From Mesorhizobium sp. AR10 (GTDB lineage Bacteria > Pseudomonadota > Alphaproteobacteria > Rhizobiales > Rhizobiaceae), in assembly GCF_024746795.1 (NCBI RefSeq), contig NZ_CP080524.1, forward strand, positions 2,148,001 to 2,212,000: a stretch of 64,000 nt of DNA, given 5' to 3'. The stretch's first letter is position 1; the number at the start of each line of letters is the position of its first letter. Below are positions 1-7,908 of this stretch, one piece after another. Made by a program: the position numbers and the translations under genes. The notes beneath the pieces were generated by a model. It ran no database searches. It was given only the letters and a program-made list of their open reading frames with translations, and had not been told where the DNA came from.

Positions 1-1215
1 TTCGGCTACCAGCAGATCGATCTGCTCGTTCTCATGCGGGGAGTAGACGGCAATCTGATGTGCCGCTCGGCGCGTGGCAGCCCTGCTCCTAACCTCCGCA
101 ACATGCTTCCCGGCGCGATGCGCCGCGTAAGAGCCCAGCCAATTTCCGACTTTCTGGCGACGCCATTCACGAAATTCGCCAAGCTCTTCGCTGCTCCAGT
201 CAAGGCTCGAACGGTCGGTGGAAATGAGATCGCGCTCGAACTCGTCCAGCCAGTCGGCTTCGACGGCTCCGTACATGTAGCGCTGAAACACCTCCTTCCC
301 TTTGGCACCGAAGAAGAAAGGCCTGTCCTGAGCGCTCTTTCCATGAGCGAAAACGCCAATCCCCGCTTCATCGGCCGCCCACTCGGCAGAACCGACGAAC
401 CCCACCCAATATTTGACCTCTCCGGCTGCAAGCCTTTCTGTGGAGTAGCCCTCCGCAGGAATGCGGAGTTCAAATGCCGGAATCGCACGGTTCTTGTCGA
501 TCGGTTGCCCGTTAATCGTCACCGCGAAGTCCTCCCGGTTGAGAACGACCGTGAACTTGCTAGCAAGGGCGATCTCCATCGCTTCGGTCGCGAGATCCTG
601 ATTTGACGTCAAGCGTCGCATCTTGATCAGCGTCCCTGTCTTCTTCTCAGATCCGCGAACCCGATCGACGAAAGCAACGACATCTGCTGGGGTGTCAGCT
701 GAAAGCGATACCGACAGGTCCTCGTCTTCAAGGGTGAATTTGGGTGGATAAGCACCGCCCTGCTGGCCTGCGGCTATTAGATCGTCAAGGTCCAGTGTGA
801 ACCAACTAATCTTGCCGTCTGCACAGGAAATCACGTCAACTGATCGTGCGATGCCGAAAGGCGCGAGCTTGCCGATGCCCTTGCGGCCCATGGGACCGCG
901 CCCGCCCGGAGACTTCATCTTTGGTCCCGTGCGCTTCGGCTTTCCTATTACTAGGTAGCGCGTGCGGATAGCCCCGAAGTTCATTCCGAATCCATCATCG
1001 GCAACAGCAAGAAACCTTTCTTCGGAAGTCGCACCGCTGGCGGATGTAGTGATATAGACATGCTCCGCGTCTGCATCCCAGCAGTTCGCGACGATCTCGG
1101 CGAGAACACTCCCGGGTTTATTTTGATAGAGGCGAATTCCAAGATGCTCGATTACGTTGTGATCGAACTCGAGTACGGGCGGATTTACCGCCTCCGAAAT
1201 TTTCTCTTCGCTCAT
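1..1215 (-). CDS. GHKL/Hsp90-type ATPase domain protein (partial, C-terminus beyond window)
   Basis: The frame is open for 405 codons from an ATG at 1215 to the window edge with no stop, so the C-terminus is missing. A GGGGGAAG ribosome site directly precedes the ATG. The N-terminus shows a Bergerat ATP-binding fold: E40 and N44 with D47 (N-box, EIVANCWDADA), the G1 box DDGFGM at 73-78 and the G2 box GRKGIGK at 110-116. This marks a GHKL ATPase of the Hsp90/MutL/topoisomerase VI/histidine kinase superfamily. No phosphoacceptor, sensor or transducer domain is visible in the part present. Stand-alone GHKL proteins of this kind are often found in accessory islands beside nucleases, which fits the neighbourhood, but its partner is unknown. 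ATP binding is well supported; the biological role is not. Confidence 0.8.
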   Translation of the reverse strand, partial: MSEEKISEAVNPPVLEFDHNVIEHLGIRLYQNKPGSVLAEIVANCWDADAEHVYITTSASGATSEERFLAVADDGFGMNFGAIRTRYLVIGKPKRTGPKMKSPGGRGPMGRKGIGKLAPFGIARSVDVISCADGKISWFTLDLDDLIAAGQQGGAYPPKFTLEDEDLSVSLSADTPADVVAFVDRVRGSEKKTGTLIKMRRLTSNQDLATEAMEIALASKFTVVLNREDFAVTINGQPIDKNRAIPAFELRIPAEGYSTERLAAGEVKYWVGFVGSAEWAADEAGIGVFAHGKSAQDRPFFFGAKGKEVFQRYMYGAVEADWLDEFERDLISTDRSSLDWSSEELGEFREWRRQKVGNWLGSYAAHRAGKHVAEVRSRAATRRAAHQIAVYSPHENEQIDLLVAE

Positions 1216-1294
1216 CTTCCCCCCGTCGGCCACCGTCCTCGTTGTAGCACTCTTTTGCGAAGTTCCTACCACTCTGAGGAGGATTGACTGCCGT

Positions 1295-1800
1295 TTATTC
1301 CCAGCCGATCTCGACCGCCAGATACTCCCTCATGACGATCCGCACGAGCATCCCGGCCGTCTGCATGACTGCATAGCGGTACACTCCTTTCTGCACGATG
1401 ACCCAATCTTCGTCGAGATCCTCGCCTGTGATTGTTCGCGTCATCATCCGGCTGCCCACCTCGGGGCACCTGCCGTTCGGCCACGAGACGTCTTCGAAAA
1501 CCTGGTCATTCAGAAAGGTCAGCGGAACGATCCATCTTCAACATCTGCTCCCTGATCTCGTAGTAAGCATGGCCGCGAGAGATTTTCACGACTACGTTCT
1601 TGATGCGCCGTTTTCTGGCATCCATGTGATAGTTTCTTCTCCGAAGAGGTTCGTGTCGACCTGCTTGGATTTCTCGATCCGGCTGCGAAGACCTGGATTG
1701 GCTTCGAAAGTCCATGCCACCCGCTCTATGACCTGCGCGGCCGGATCGGTGGAGCCTGCCAGCACAGCCCCGAGGAAGGTTCCCCCATTTCATCGTCCTC
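1295..1800 (-). pseudogene. Decayed HNH-endonuclease-like gene, several frameshifts
   Basis: No single frame is open, but consecutive pieces in different minus-strand frames read as one protein. From upstream: a fragment beginning GAVLAGSTDPAAQVIERV (about 1765 down to 1620), then RIKNVVVKISRGHAYYE (about 1615 to 1530), then a fragment ending VRIVMREYLAVEIGWE with its stop at 1295. Frame changes fall near 1620 and near 1530, and probably another near 1780. The order and phrasing resemble the C-terminal half of HNH-type proteins with a conserved K-x(2)-RG-x(3)-E segment, recalled from memory. The N-terminal zinc or HNH motif is not recognisable, so the gene is both truncated and shifted. Confidence 0.45.
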
Positions 1801-2363
1801 GATGCATCCTATTCGCCCCGAAATGGGCAGCTATCGGTCACCGCGTCATCGTTGAGTAGAGTTCCATGGCATTTTTTCCACAGGGGTGCGTCGAAACTGG
1901 TCCGATCTTTTGTGCTTCCGTAGTGCTTCCGCGCGGAAAGCATGACGACACACGCCAAAATCCAAATCGGAGAGTTTTGGACTAAGCCGCGTGCTTCCGA
2001 TAGCAAAAGAATGCCTCTTCGATAGTGGGTCTCGTGATGTAGCGGTCTTCCGACTCGAACCCCCAGATATGCGCGTCGGTCGAGTTTGCACCACCGCGAA
2101 CCCCGGCTCGCCAACATCTTTGAAGAGCAGGCGCAATTCGGCTGAAGGCGCCAGACAGAAAGGGTCGAAATGTAGTTCCGTCCACCAGCAGCGGGCTGGC
2201 GCTTGGCGCGATCGTGGGCGCACCTCCTATCTCGTCCAATTCGACCGAAAAGGGAACTGGCACAAGACTGGTTCCTTGCTGAAGACGTCGTTGACCTTGG
2301 CTTTGACGACTGATGACATCGGCATGCGCATCCGACAACGCGCTCCGGGCGCTGGAGCCTGCA
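1801..2363. other. Gene-poor stretch of the island, no recognisable gene
   Basis: Several reading frames of 100-140 codons are open on both strands here, but none has a ribosome site, a known motif or a consistent protein-like composition. It may hold further decayed coding sequence from the same mobile DNA. Confidence 0.4.
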
Positions 2364-3026
2364 TCAAGGCGTTTTTGCAGGAAACGCGTTTGCGGTGAGC
2401 TCAAGCAGGCGGTGCGCGTTGCCCAGCAGCTGAATGGTCGCGACTATGCTCGCATCCTGCGGGAAAGGCACTACGCTGTCTGCCGTCCAGTTCTCCTCGC
2501 TACCGGCTGCTTGTCTAATCAGGAGGATATCGAGGCTCGCAAAGCCGGGCCTTGCCGCTCGATCTTCCCAGCCCTTGATCTGAACGGGGAGTTTCGCGTC
2601 GACATCACCATCTTCGTTCTTGGCGTCCCAAACGACAGCCTGGTCCGTCATGTTCGAGGGTTTGGTTTTGGACGCGACCGCAATGTCCTTCACGAAGATC
2701 GCCCGCCTATTCCAGTTCACTATTCTGATAACAAGCGTGTTTTTGTCTTTCAAATGTTCGATGACGTCGAGGGTTGGATCTTCGTCGCCGATCACGAATC
2801 TCGTTTGCTTTTTGGCCTCGCGCCACTGTCCTATCAAATAGGGCAAGCTTGCCGCTGCTGCGACGAATGCTGCCCAGCCGGACAAAGCTCCAACCCAATC
2901 TCGGCCCCGGTCCCAGGTCAGATTGTATTCAAGGCTTGCGATCAGCCAAGTTTGGCTTGTGATCGCCAAAGTCACAGCAACTCCAATTGCGACCCCAATC
3001 AACAACCAGCAGACGCGCATCAGCAT
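2364..3026 (-). CDS. Hypothetical membrane protein with two N-terminal TM segments
   Basis: A 220-residue frame starts at the ATG at 3026, with GGGGG seven bases upstream; an in-frame TTG at 3068 is possible but has no ribosome site. Residues about 4-25 and 45-67 are hydrophobic helices, followed by a soluble region of about 150 residues with no motif I recognise. The arrangement (two membrane helices, then a cytoplasmic beta-rich tail) is common among orphan proteins of genomic islands. It stands alone between decayed DNA and the tRNA gene. The function is unknown; the coherent hydrophobic profile and ribosome site make a real gene likely. Confidence 0.6.
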   Translation of the reverse strand: MLMRVCWLLIGVAIGVAVTLAITSQTWLIASLEYNLTWDRGRDWVGALSGWAAFVAAAASLPYLIGQWREAKKQTRFVIGDEDPTLDVIEHLKDKNTLVIRIVNWNRRAIFVKDIAVASKTKPSNMTDQAVVWDAKNEDGDVDAKLPVQIKGWEDRAARPGFASLDILLIRQAAGSEENWTADSVVPFPQDASIVATIQLLGNAHRLLELTANAFPAKTP

Positions 3027-3082
3027 CGTGTCCCCCTTCGGAAAGTGCGGCAGCATAACATGTCGCAAGGCATGGTACCCGC

Positions 3083-3310
3083 ATGAGCGAAGAGGCGATT
3101 AAGCAATTCATCGAAGACGCGCGCGCGGTGTCGATCGAGGCGGCCGCAAAGGATTTACAGAACAGCGCTACACAGAAAGGCCAGATTCACCCCAGCCTAG
3201 TAGTCGCTCATCGCCTTTGCCAGAATTGTGATCTCGATGGGTCAAAGATATCGTCTTATGATGGGAATGGCGCCCCGGCCGGATGTCTCATGCCGTCGCA
3301 TGCTGCCTAA
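3083..3310 (+). CDS. Short hypothetical ORF, possibly a gene remnant
   Basis: The first 35 residues are helical and protein-like (MSEEAIKQFIEDARAVSIEA), but the rest is not, and there is no clear ribosome site. It may be the broken 5' end of a gene truncated beside the tRNA. No family recognised. Confidence 0.2.
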   Translation: MSEEAIKQFIEDARAVSIEAAAKDLQNSATQKGQIHPSLVVAHRLCQNCDLDGSKISSYDGNGAPAGCLMPSHAA

Positions 3311-3390
3311 ATCAATAGCATCCTGCATGATGGGCTCTTTGGCGGGTAAGTTCTGAAATTCACTATAAGTTGTTGATTTTTTTGATGATA

Positions 3391-3480
3391 TGGCGGAGAG
3401 AGCGGGATTCGAACCCGCGTTACGGTCTCCCGTAAACACACTTTCCAGGCGTGCGCCTTCAACCACTCGGCCACCTCTCC
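3391..3480 (-). tRNA. tRNA-Ser (anticodon GGA)
   Basis: On the minus strand the 90-base sequence folds as a class II tRNA. The acceptor stem GGAGAGG pairs with TCTCTCC, followed by discriminator G and an encoded CCA at 3391-3393. The anticodon loop is CTGGAAA with anticodon GGA, there is a long serine-type variable arm, and the T-loop is GGTTCGAATCC. Transcription runs leftward, so the 3' end faces the accessory DNA at 1-3.4 kb, the usual geometry for integration at a tRNA 3' end. Confidence 0.95.
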
Positions 3481-3842
3481 GTCGTTGCATTTCGCGCCGG
3501 CCGGTTTCGCCGCGCGGGTTGGGGAGATGCATCTCCCTTTGGGAATTCCGGTCCGAAAACTCCGCACCGCGGGTGCCGTCAACCAGCGGACACCCTTTCC
3601 CCACGCCGTCAAAGCAACAGGCGCGGGGCTCATCTAGTCGATCCGGCGCCGAATGCCAAGTCATAACGGCATTCTATTCGTGTTGCCGGGAATCGCTTCT
3701 TTGGCCATGCCGATGCGGCGACCCTTTTGACGTGATCATGGCCGAATGATGTGCACAGGCAGGGTCGCAAAACCTGCCGTGCTTGACTTCGCCGCCGGCC
3801 GCCTGTCGAGTGACGGCAAGGCTTTGGGGCATCGTCCGGAAC
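3481..3842. other. Intergenic region upstream of tRNA-Ser
   Basis: It must contain the leftward tRNA promoter. I see no convincing gene. A small hairpin (GGCAGG pairing with CCTGCC, about 3759-3779) lies near the right end; its role is unclear. Confidence 0.4.
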
Positions 3843-4545
3843 ATGACATCGACCAATACACAGCCGGCCGGGCGGCCGGACAGCGGCTTGTCCTATCTGC
3901 CGCTGGCTTGGCTCGCCGTCGTCATGGCCTGGTCGGTCTACGGCCTGATTTCGGCATGGCGGCTGATCGGCGACCACAGCCTGCCGGGGAGCGTCTTCTA
4001 TCTCGTCTATGGCGGCGTCGCGGCCAGCATCGTCACCATCCTGTGGGGACTTTACCTGCTCGGCCTGGCTTTCAACCGTTCGGCGCGGTTCCCGCGCCAT
4101 TTCACCATCTGGCAGGTCGCCACCATCCTATGGCTGCTGGCACGGCAAGCCTATGTGCTGGTCACGCCCGATTTCGTCTTTTCGCCACAGGGGCTGGCCG
4201 TTACCGCTGCTGAAATCGCCCTCGGCGTGCTCTGCATCTATCTGTTGCGCCGGGGCTCGGGTTGCCGAGACGGTGTATGCCAATCCGGAAAGCGAAAGTC
4301 CGCCGGTGCTGGTCTCGATCATCGCCGCCCTGCTCGGTATCATCCTGGGTGCGGTGATCGGCGCCTGTGCAGGGTTTTTCGCCGGTTCGGTGATTGCGGA
4401 CGCCACCGACATGAGCTGCTTCGAGGGCGCCTGCGGCTATTTTGCCCTGTTCATCGGGCTGGCCGGCCTGGTCGTCGGGGCGATTGCCGGTGGCCTGTTC
4501 GCCGTCTGGCGCGTCAACCGGCGAAAAAGGAAACCGGCGGCTTAG
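3843..4545 (+). pseudogene. DUF2569-like multi-pass membrane protein, frameshifted near 4250
   Basis: From the ATG at 3843, about 137 residues form four hydrophobic helices (LAWLAVVMAWSVYGLISAW and following) resembling small DUF2569-type membrane proteins. Near 4250, after CIYLLRR, this frame turns into arginine-rich shadow sequence and runs with no stop to 4985. Coherent membrane sequence resumes in the adjacent frame (ARVAETVYANPESES, then two glycine-rich helices) and stops at 4545. The simplest reading is one gene of about 235 codons with a single-base indel. The alternative, a second gene starting at the GTG at 4273, leaves the first without a sensible C-terminus. No catalytic residues are visible; function unknown. 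Confidence 0.55.
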
Positions 4546-4647
4546 GTTCAAATTCGCGTGTCACGATTGCGGTCAAAGCACGCAAAGACTATCTCTCGGT
4601 ACAGACTTTGGCAGGTCTAGGGGGAAATCCTCGGGGGAGGGGTCTGG

Positions 4648-4971
4648 ATGTTACGTTTCATCTTTCGTCTTGCGGCGGCGGTGGCACTTTCGGTTTCCGT
4701 CATCATGGCGGTGCTGGATGCGACGCGGTCGGTGGCAGCGTCGGCGCTGGTAATGACCCCGCTCAACACCAGCTGGCTCGCCGTCTCGCCGGACACGCGA
4801 AGCGCCTTCGAAAGCTATATCCGCGACAACATCAATCCGCTGCTGTGGGATGGGGTGATCGCCTGGGTGCTCAATCAGCCCGGCTTTGCGGTGTTCGCGG
4901 TGCTTGCCTTCCTGCTTTACGCGATCGGCTACAGGCGGCAGCGGCCTGCCGGACGGTTCGCGCCAACCTGA
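4648..4971 (+). CDS. Small membrane protein, two TM segments
   Basis: This 107-residue protein starts at the ATG at 4648, with a strong GGGAGGGG ribosome site. It has an N-terminal hydrophobic helix (about 5-25), a periplasmic-like loop of about 55 residues, and a C-terminal helix (about 80-96) ending in a basic tail. It lies 58 bases before msrA on the same strand and may be co-transcribed with it. I see no motif that gives a function. Confidence 0.75.
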   Translation: MLRFIFRLAAAVALSVSVIMAVLDATRSVAASALVMTPLNTSWLAVSPDTRSAFESYIRDNINPLLWDGVIAWVLNQPGFAVFAVLAFLLYAIGYRRQRPAGRFAPT

Positions 4972-5029
4972 CGATTTTTCGTTGATGGCCTTCCTGCGTC
5001 CCCGAACTTGATCAAAAGGGAGACCGCGC

Positions 5030-5694
5030 ATGTTCTTTCTCAGCGATACACTGAACAAGAAGCTCAATTTGCCGAAGCCCTCCGAGGCGTTGCCGGGCCG
5101 CGCCCGGCGATCCCGACGGCATCCAAACACTTTGTTTCGAAACGGCCGCTCAAGGGGCCTTATCCCAAGGGGCTGGAGACGGCGATGTTCGGGCTCGGCT
5201 GCTTCTGGGGCGCGGAGCGGCTGTTCTGGCAGCTCGAAGCTGTCTGGGTCACCGCTGTCGGCCTTGCCGGCGGCGTCACCCCCAACCCCACCTACCAGGA
5301 AACCTGCACCGGCCTCACAGGCCACGCAGAGGTCGTGCGTGTCGTCCACGATCCGAAGATCGTGTCCTATGGGGAGCTTCTGAAGCTGTCTTGGGAAAGC
5401 CACGACCCGACACAAGGCATGCGCCAGGGCAACGATGTCGGCACCACCTACCGCTCGACGATCTACACGCTCAGTGAGGGGCAATATCGGGCGGCGATTG
5501 CGTCACGCGACGCTTACGAAGCCTCCTTGCGTGGCGCCGGCCGTGGCAAGATCACCACCGAGATCGCGGCAGCACCCGAATTCTACTTCGCCGAGGAAGA
5601 TCACCAGCAGTATCTGGCGAAGAACCCCCATGGCTATTGCAATTTGAAGGGCACCGGCGCGGCCTGTGCCATCCCCGCGGCTGCCTCCGCCTGA
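5030..5694 (+). pseudogene. msrA: Peptide methionine sulfoxide reductase MsrA, apparent frameshift near 5100
   Basis: MsrA reduces methionine-S-sulfoxide in oxidised proteins. The core is intact in one frame: GCFWG with the catalytic Cys at about 5199-5213, the segment [12 protein letters not shown], and the C-terminal GYC that can supply a resolving Cys. The natural start is the ATG at 5030, with AAAGGGAG upstream, giving the typical N-terminus [20 protein letters not shown]. That frame loses sense at about 5100 and the catalytic domain continues in the next frame, so one base appears to be missing in a GC-rich run. A TTG at 5008 lies in the catalytic frame but would give an atypical N-terminus and has no ribosome site. 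This is either a real lesion or a sequence error. Confidence 0.8.
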
Positions 5695-5752
5695 GTTCAC
5701 GCCGCGTCATGTTTGGAGGGCTCATGTGGCGCGTTCCAACTCCTTGTTTGGG

Positions 5753-5800
5753 TGCATATTATTACCCCAAAACCGCTGTTCACTTTGGTGCGAACATGCA
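5753..5800. repeat. Degenerate copy of the intergenic palindrome family
   Basis: TGCAT at one end and ATGCA at the other flank a core CCCAAAACCGCTGTTCACTTT. It matches the better copy at 20623-20670 in order and spacing. It lies in the 314-base gap between msrA and the BMP gene. Confidence 0.55.
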
Positions 5801-6008
5801 TTTGGCGAAAGTAATGAGTTGTGGCGCCGCGTCCCGGCGGCACGCTTTTCCAAAGGGTCAAAATTCCGCGTGAATTTTGTTTCGGGCCGTGCCAGATTGG
5901 CCCGGAGCGGGAGGGGAGTGCACTCCTGGCTGACGTCGCATGCCTGCCGGTGAACCGGGCAGACAGGCGGTGCATAACGGAAAAAGTAACCGACAGGGTG
6001 TGGATCAC

Positions 6009-6998
6009 ATGAAACGTATCGTTCTCGGCCTTCTGGCCGCAACTGCAATGGTTCTTCCGGCTTTCGCCGCGGACATTCAGCCCGCCATTCTCTATGATCT
6101 GGGCGGCAAGTTCGACAAATCCTTCAACGAGGCGTCCTATAACGGCGCTGAAAAGTTCAAGACCGAAACCGGCATCGCCTATGTCGAATTCGAGGTGAGC
6201 AACGCCACCCAGCGCGAACAGGCGCTGCGCCGTTTCGCCGAGGATGGCCGCAATCCGATCGTCATGGCAGGCTTTTCCTGGGCGGACGCGCTGGACAAGA
6301 TCGCCGTGGAGTTTCCCGACACCAAATTCGCCATCATCGACATGGTCGTCGACAAGCCCAATGTCCGCTCCGTCGTCTACAAGGAGCAGGAAGGGTCATA
6401 CCTCGTCGGCGTGATGGCGGCGTTGGCTTCCAAATCCAAGAAGGTTGGCTTCATCGGCGGCATGGATATTCCGCTGATCCGCAAATTCGGCTGTGGCTAT
6501 GTTGGCGGCGCCAAGTCGGCCGGCGCGACCGATGTCATCCAGAACATGACCGGCGATACGCCGGCGGCCTGGAACGATCCGGCCAAGGGTGGCGAGATCG
6601 CCAAGACGCAGATCGACCAGGGCGCCGACGTGGTCTACGCGGCAGCCGGCGGCACCGGTGTCGGCGTGCTTCAGGCAGCGGCCGACGCAGGCAAGCTGGG
6701 CATCGGCGTCGATTCCAACCAGAACGGCCTGCAGCCCGGCAAGGTGCTGACCTCCATGGTCAAGCGCGTCGACGTTGCCGTCTACAACACGTTCATGGAC
6801 GCCAAGAACGACAAGTTCACCGGCGGCATCAACGATCTCGGCCTCAAGGAAGGCGGTGTCGACTACGCCATGGACGACAACAACAAGGCGCTTGTTGACG
6901 ACGCCATGAAGGCAGCCGTCGAAAAGGCCAAGGCCGACATCATCGCGGGCACCGTGAAGGTGCACGACTACATGTCGGACAACGCCTGCCCGTATTGA
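6009..6998 (+). CDS. BMP-family nucleoside-type ABC transporter substrate-binding protein
   Basis: A 329-residue periplasmic binding protein. The signal peptide is residues 1 to about 20 (MKRIVLGLLAATAMVLPAFA), followed by a BMP/PnrA-like fold: LYDLGGKFDKSFNEASYNGA near the N-terminus, then GFSWADALD, DTKFAIIDMVVD, KVGFIGGMD and GADVVYAAAGGTG. This family delivers purine or pyrimidine nucleosides to membrane permeases, and the ABC genes plus salvage enzymes from 7909 support that role. It is separated from its transporter genes by two genes on the opposite strand and has its own terminator at 7020, so it is probably a separate, highly expressed transcript. The start at 6009 is set by the signal peptide. 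Confidence 0.9.
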   Translation: MKRIVLGLLAATAMVLPAFAADIQPAILYDLGGKFDKSFNEASYNGAEKFKTETGIAYVEFEVSNATQREQALRRFAEDGRNPIVMAGFSWADALDKIAVEFPDTKFAIIDMVVDKPNVRSVVYKEQEGSYLVGVMAALASKSKKVGFIGGMDIPLIRKFGCGYVGGAKSAGATDVIQNMTGDTPAAWNDPAKGGEIAKTQIDQGADVVYAAAGGTGVGVLQAAADAGKLGIGVDSNQNGLQPGKVLTSMVKRVDVAVYNTFMDAKNDKFTGGINDLGLKEGGVDYAMDDNNKALVDDAMKAAVEKAKADIIAGTVKVHDYMSDNACPY

Positions 6999-7019
6999 TC
7001 GACGCTAGCCAAAATTTCG

Positions 7020-7050
7020 AACCGCCGGGTGAAAACCCGGCGGTTTTGTT
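7020..7050 (+). terminator. Rho-independent terminator of the BMP gene
   Basis: The 11-bp stem AACCGCCGGGT / ACCCGGCGGTT (7020-7030 and 7035-7045) closes a GAAA tetraloop and is followed by TTTTGTTTT. It begins 22 bases after the stop codon. Confidence 0.9.
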
Positions 7051-7064
7051 TTGGGATAGCGGAG

Positions 7065-7469
7065 CTAAAACTTCCCCGCGAGATAACCGAGCGCAAAGGC
7101 TGCAATCAGCCCGATGGCGATGATGGTTCCGCGCCGGCCACCGGGCGCGTGCAGGCCGACGCCGTAAGGTGGCTGGTCGAGGCTGCGGATTACTGCCGGG
7201 GGTCTCACATCGCTGCTGTCGAGGCCGGCCATCCGCATCTGCGGCAATTCGGCGATGCGCTGGGTGATCAGCTCCCAGCGATTGTCGGGCTGCACGCCCG
7301 CTGGTCCGGCGCGATCGAAGACATGCATGCGCTCGGCAAGCTGGACGACGGCGTCGCGGAAGTCGGAGTCGATCTCCAGGTCGCGCTCGGCACGCTCGCG
7401 GTCCCTGTCGTTCATCAGACCGAGCACATAGTCGCCGGCCCGCGCGATGCGATCACTTTCACTGGCCAT
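7065..7469 (-). CDS. RskA-like anti-sigma factor, single C-terminal TM
   Basis: A 134-residue protein. The N-terminal segment AGDYVLGLMNDRDRERAERD, followed by a D-x-D-F-R-x-A-V stretch, matches the N-terminal sigma-binding domain of RskA/zinc-free anti-sigma factors. One transmembrane helix lies at the extreme C-terminus (about 115-133, IIAIGLIAAFALGYLAGKF). GGAGGGG precedes the ATG at 7469; a GTG one codon upstream is also possible. No sigma factor gene is adjacent, so its partner is unknown and the assignment rests on the short N-terminal match. It is probably co-transcribed with slyX, 22 bases upstream. Confidence 0.55.
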   Translation of the reverse strand: MASESDRIARAGDYVLGLMNDRDRERAERDLEIDSDFRDAVVQLAERMHVFDRAGPAGVQPDNRWELITQRIAELPQMRMAGLDSSDVRPPAVIRSLDQPPYGVGLHAPGGRRGTIIAIGLIAAFALGYLAGKF

Positions 7470-7491
7470 CACTTGCTCCCCTCCGGCCGTC

Positions 7492-7701
7492 TTACCAATG
7501 TGGCGGCTTGGTCACCGGCACGTCGGATGCTGCCTGGTCCTCCAGCGCCAGGAACCGGTCGGCGAGTGCATCGAGCTTGCGCTGCATGCGCTCGATCACT
7601 TTCCATTGTTCGGCGATCTGGCCCGACAGTTCCTCGATGGTCTTCTCCTGCTCGGTGGCGCGGATTTCCAGCGTCGTCAGCCGGTCGGCAGGCATGATCA
7701 T
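7492..7701 (-). CDS. slyX: SlyX family protein
   Basis: A 69-residue protein that is almost entirely one predicted coiled coil (RLTTLEIRATEQEKTIEELS onward), ending in the family's characteristic KPPHW. SlyX is small, cytoplasmic and of unknown function despite its conservation in proteobacteria. The start ATG at 7701 has GAGG about 10 bases upstream; a second ATG at 7695 is possible. It is the first gene of a short leftward unit with the anti-sigma-like gene. Confidence 0.85.
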   Translation of the reverse strand: MIMPADRLTTLEIRATEQEKTIEELSGQIAEQWKVIERMQRKLDALADRFLALEDQAASDVPVTKPPHW

Positions 7702-7908
7702 CTTGAATCCTCGGTCTTGCGCAGTTCAAGGCGATGCGCTTTTCGGATTCGCCATATTAGCGAATGTGAAGATCCCCGCCATGTTCGAAATTGACAAGCG
7801 CGCAGGGATTTGTCGAGAGTGAACACTGCTTCGGCCAATTGGCAGGGGCAGAGCATCATGCTAGGCGTTTTGACCAAGCGATAAAAAAATAAGAGTGGGA
7901 CAGGCTGC

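Noticed and set aside
3783-4985. A 400-codon open frame on the plus strand
   Set aside because: Only its first third reads as a membrane protein. The rest is arginine/glycine-rich shadow sequence lying over the frame-shifted C-terminal half of that gene and the small membrane gene at 4648.
5801-6008. Possible riboswitch in the leader of the BMP gene
   Set aside because: I could not find the conserved core of a purine or other known riboswitch, and there is no switch-type terminator before the start codon.
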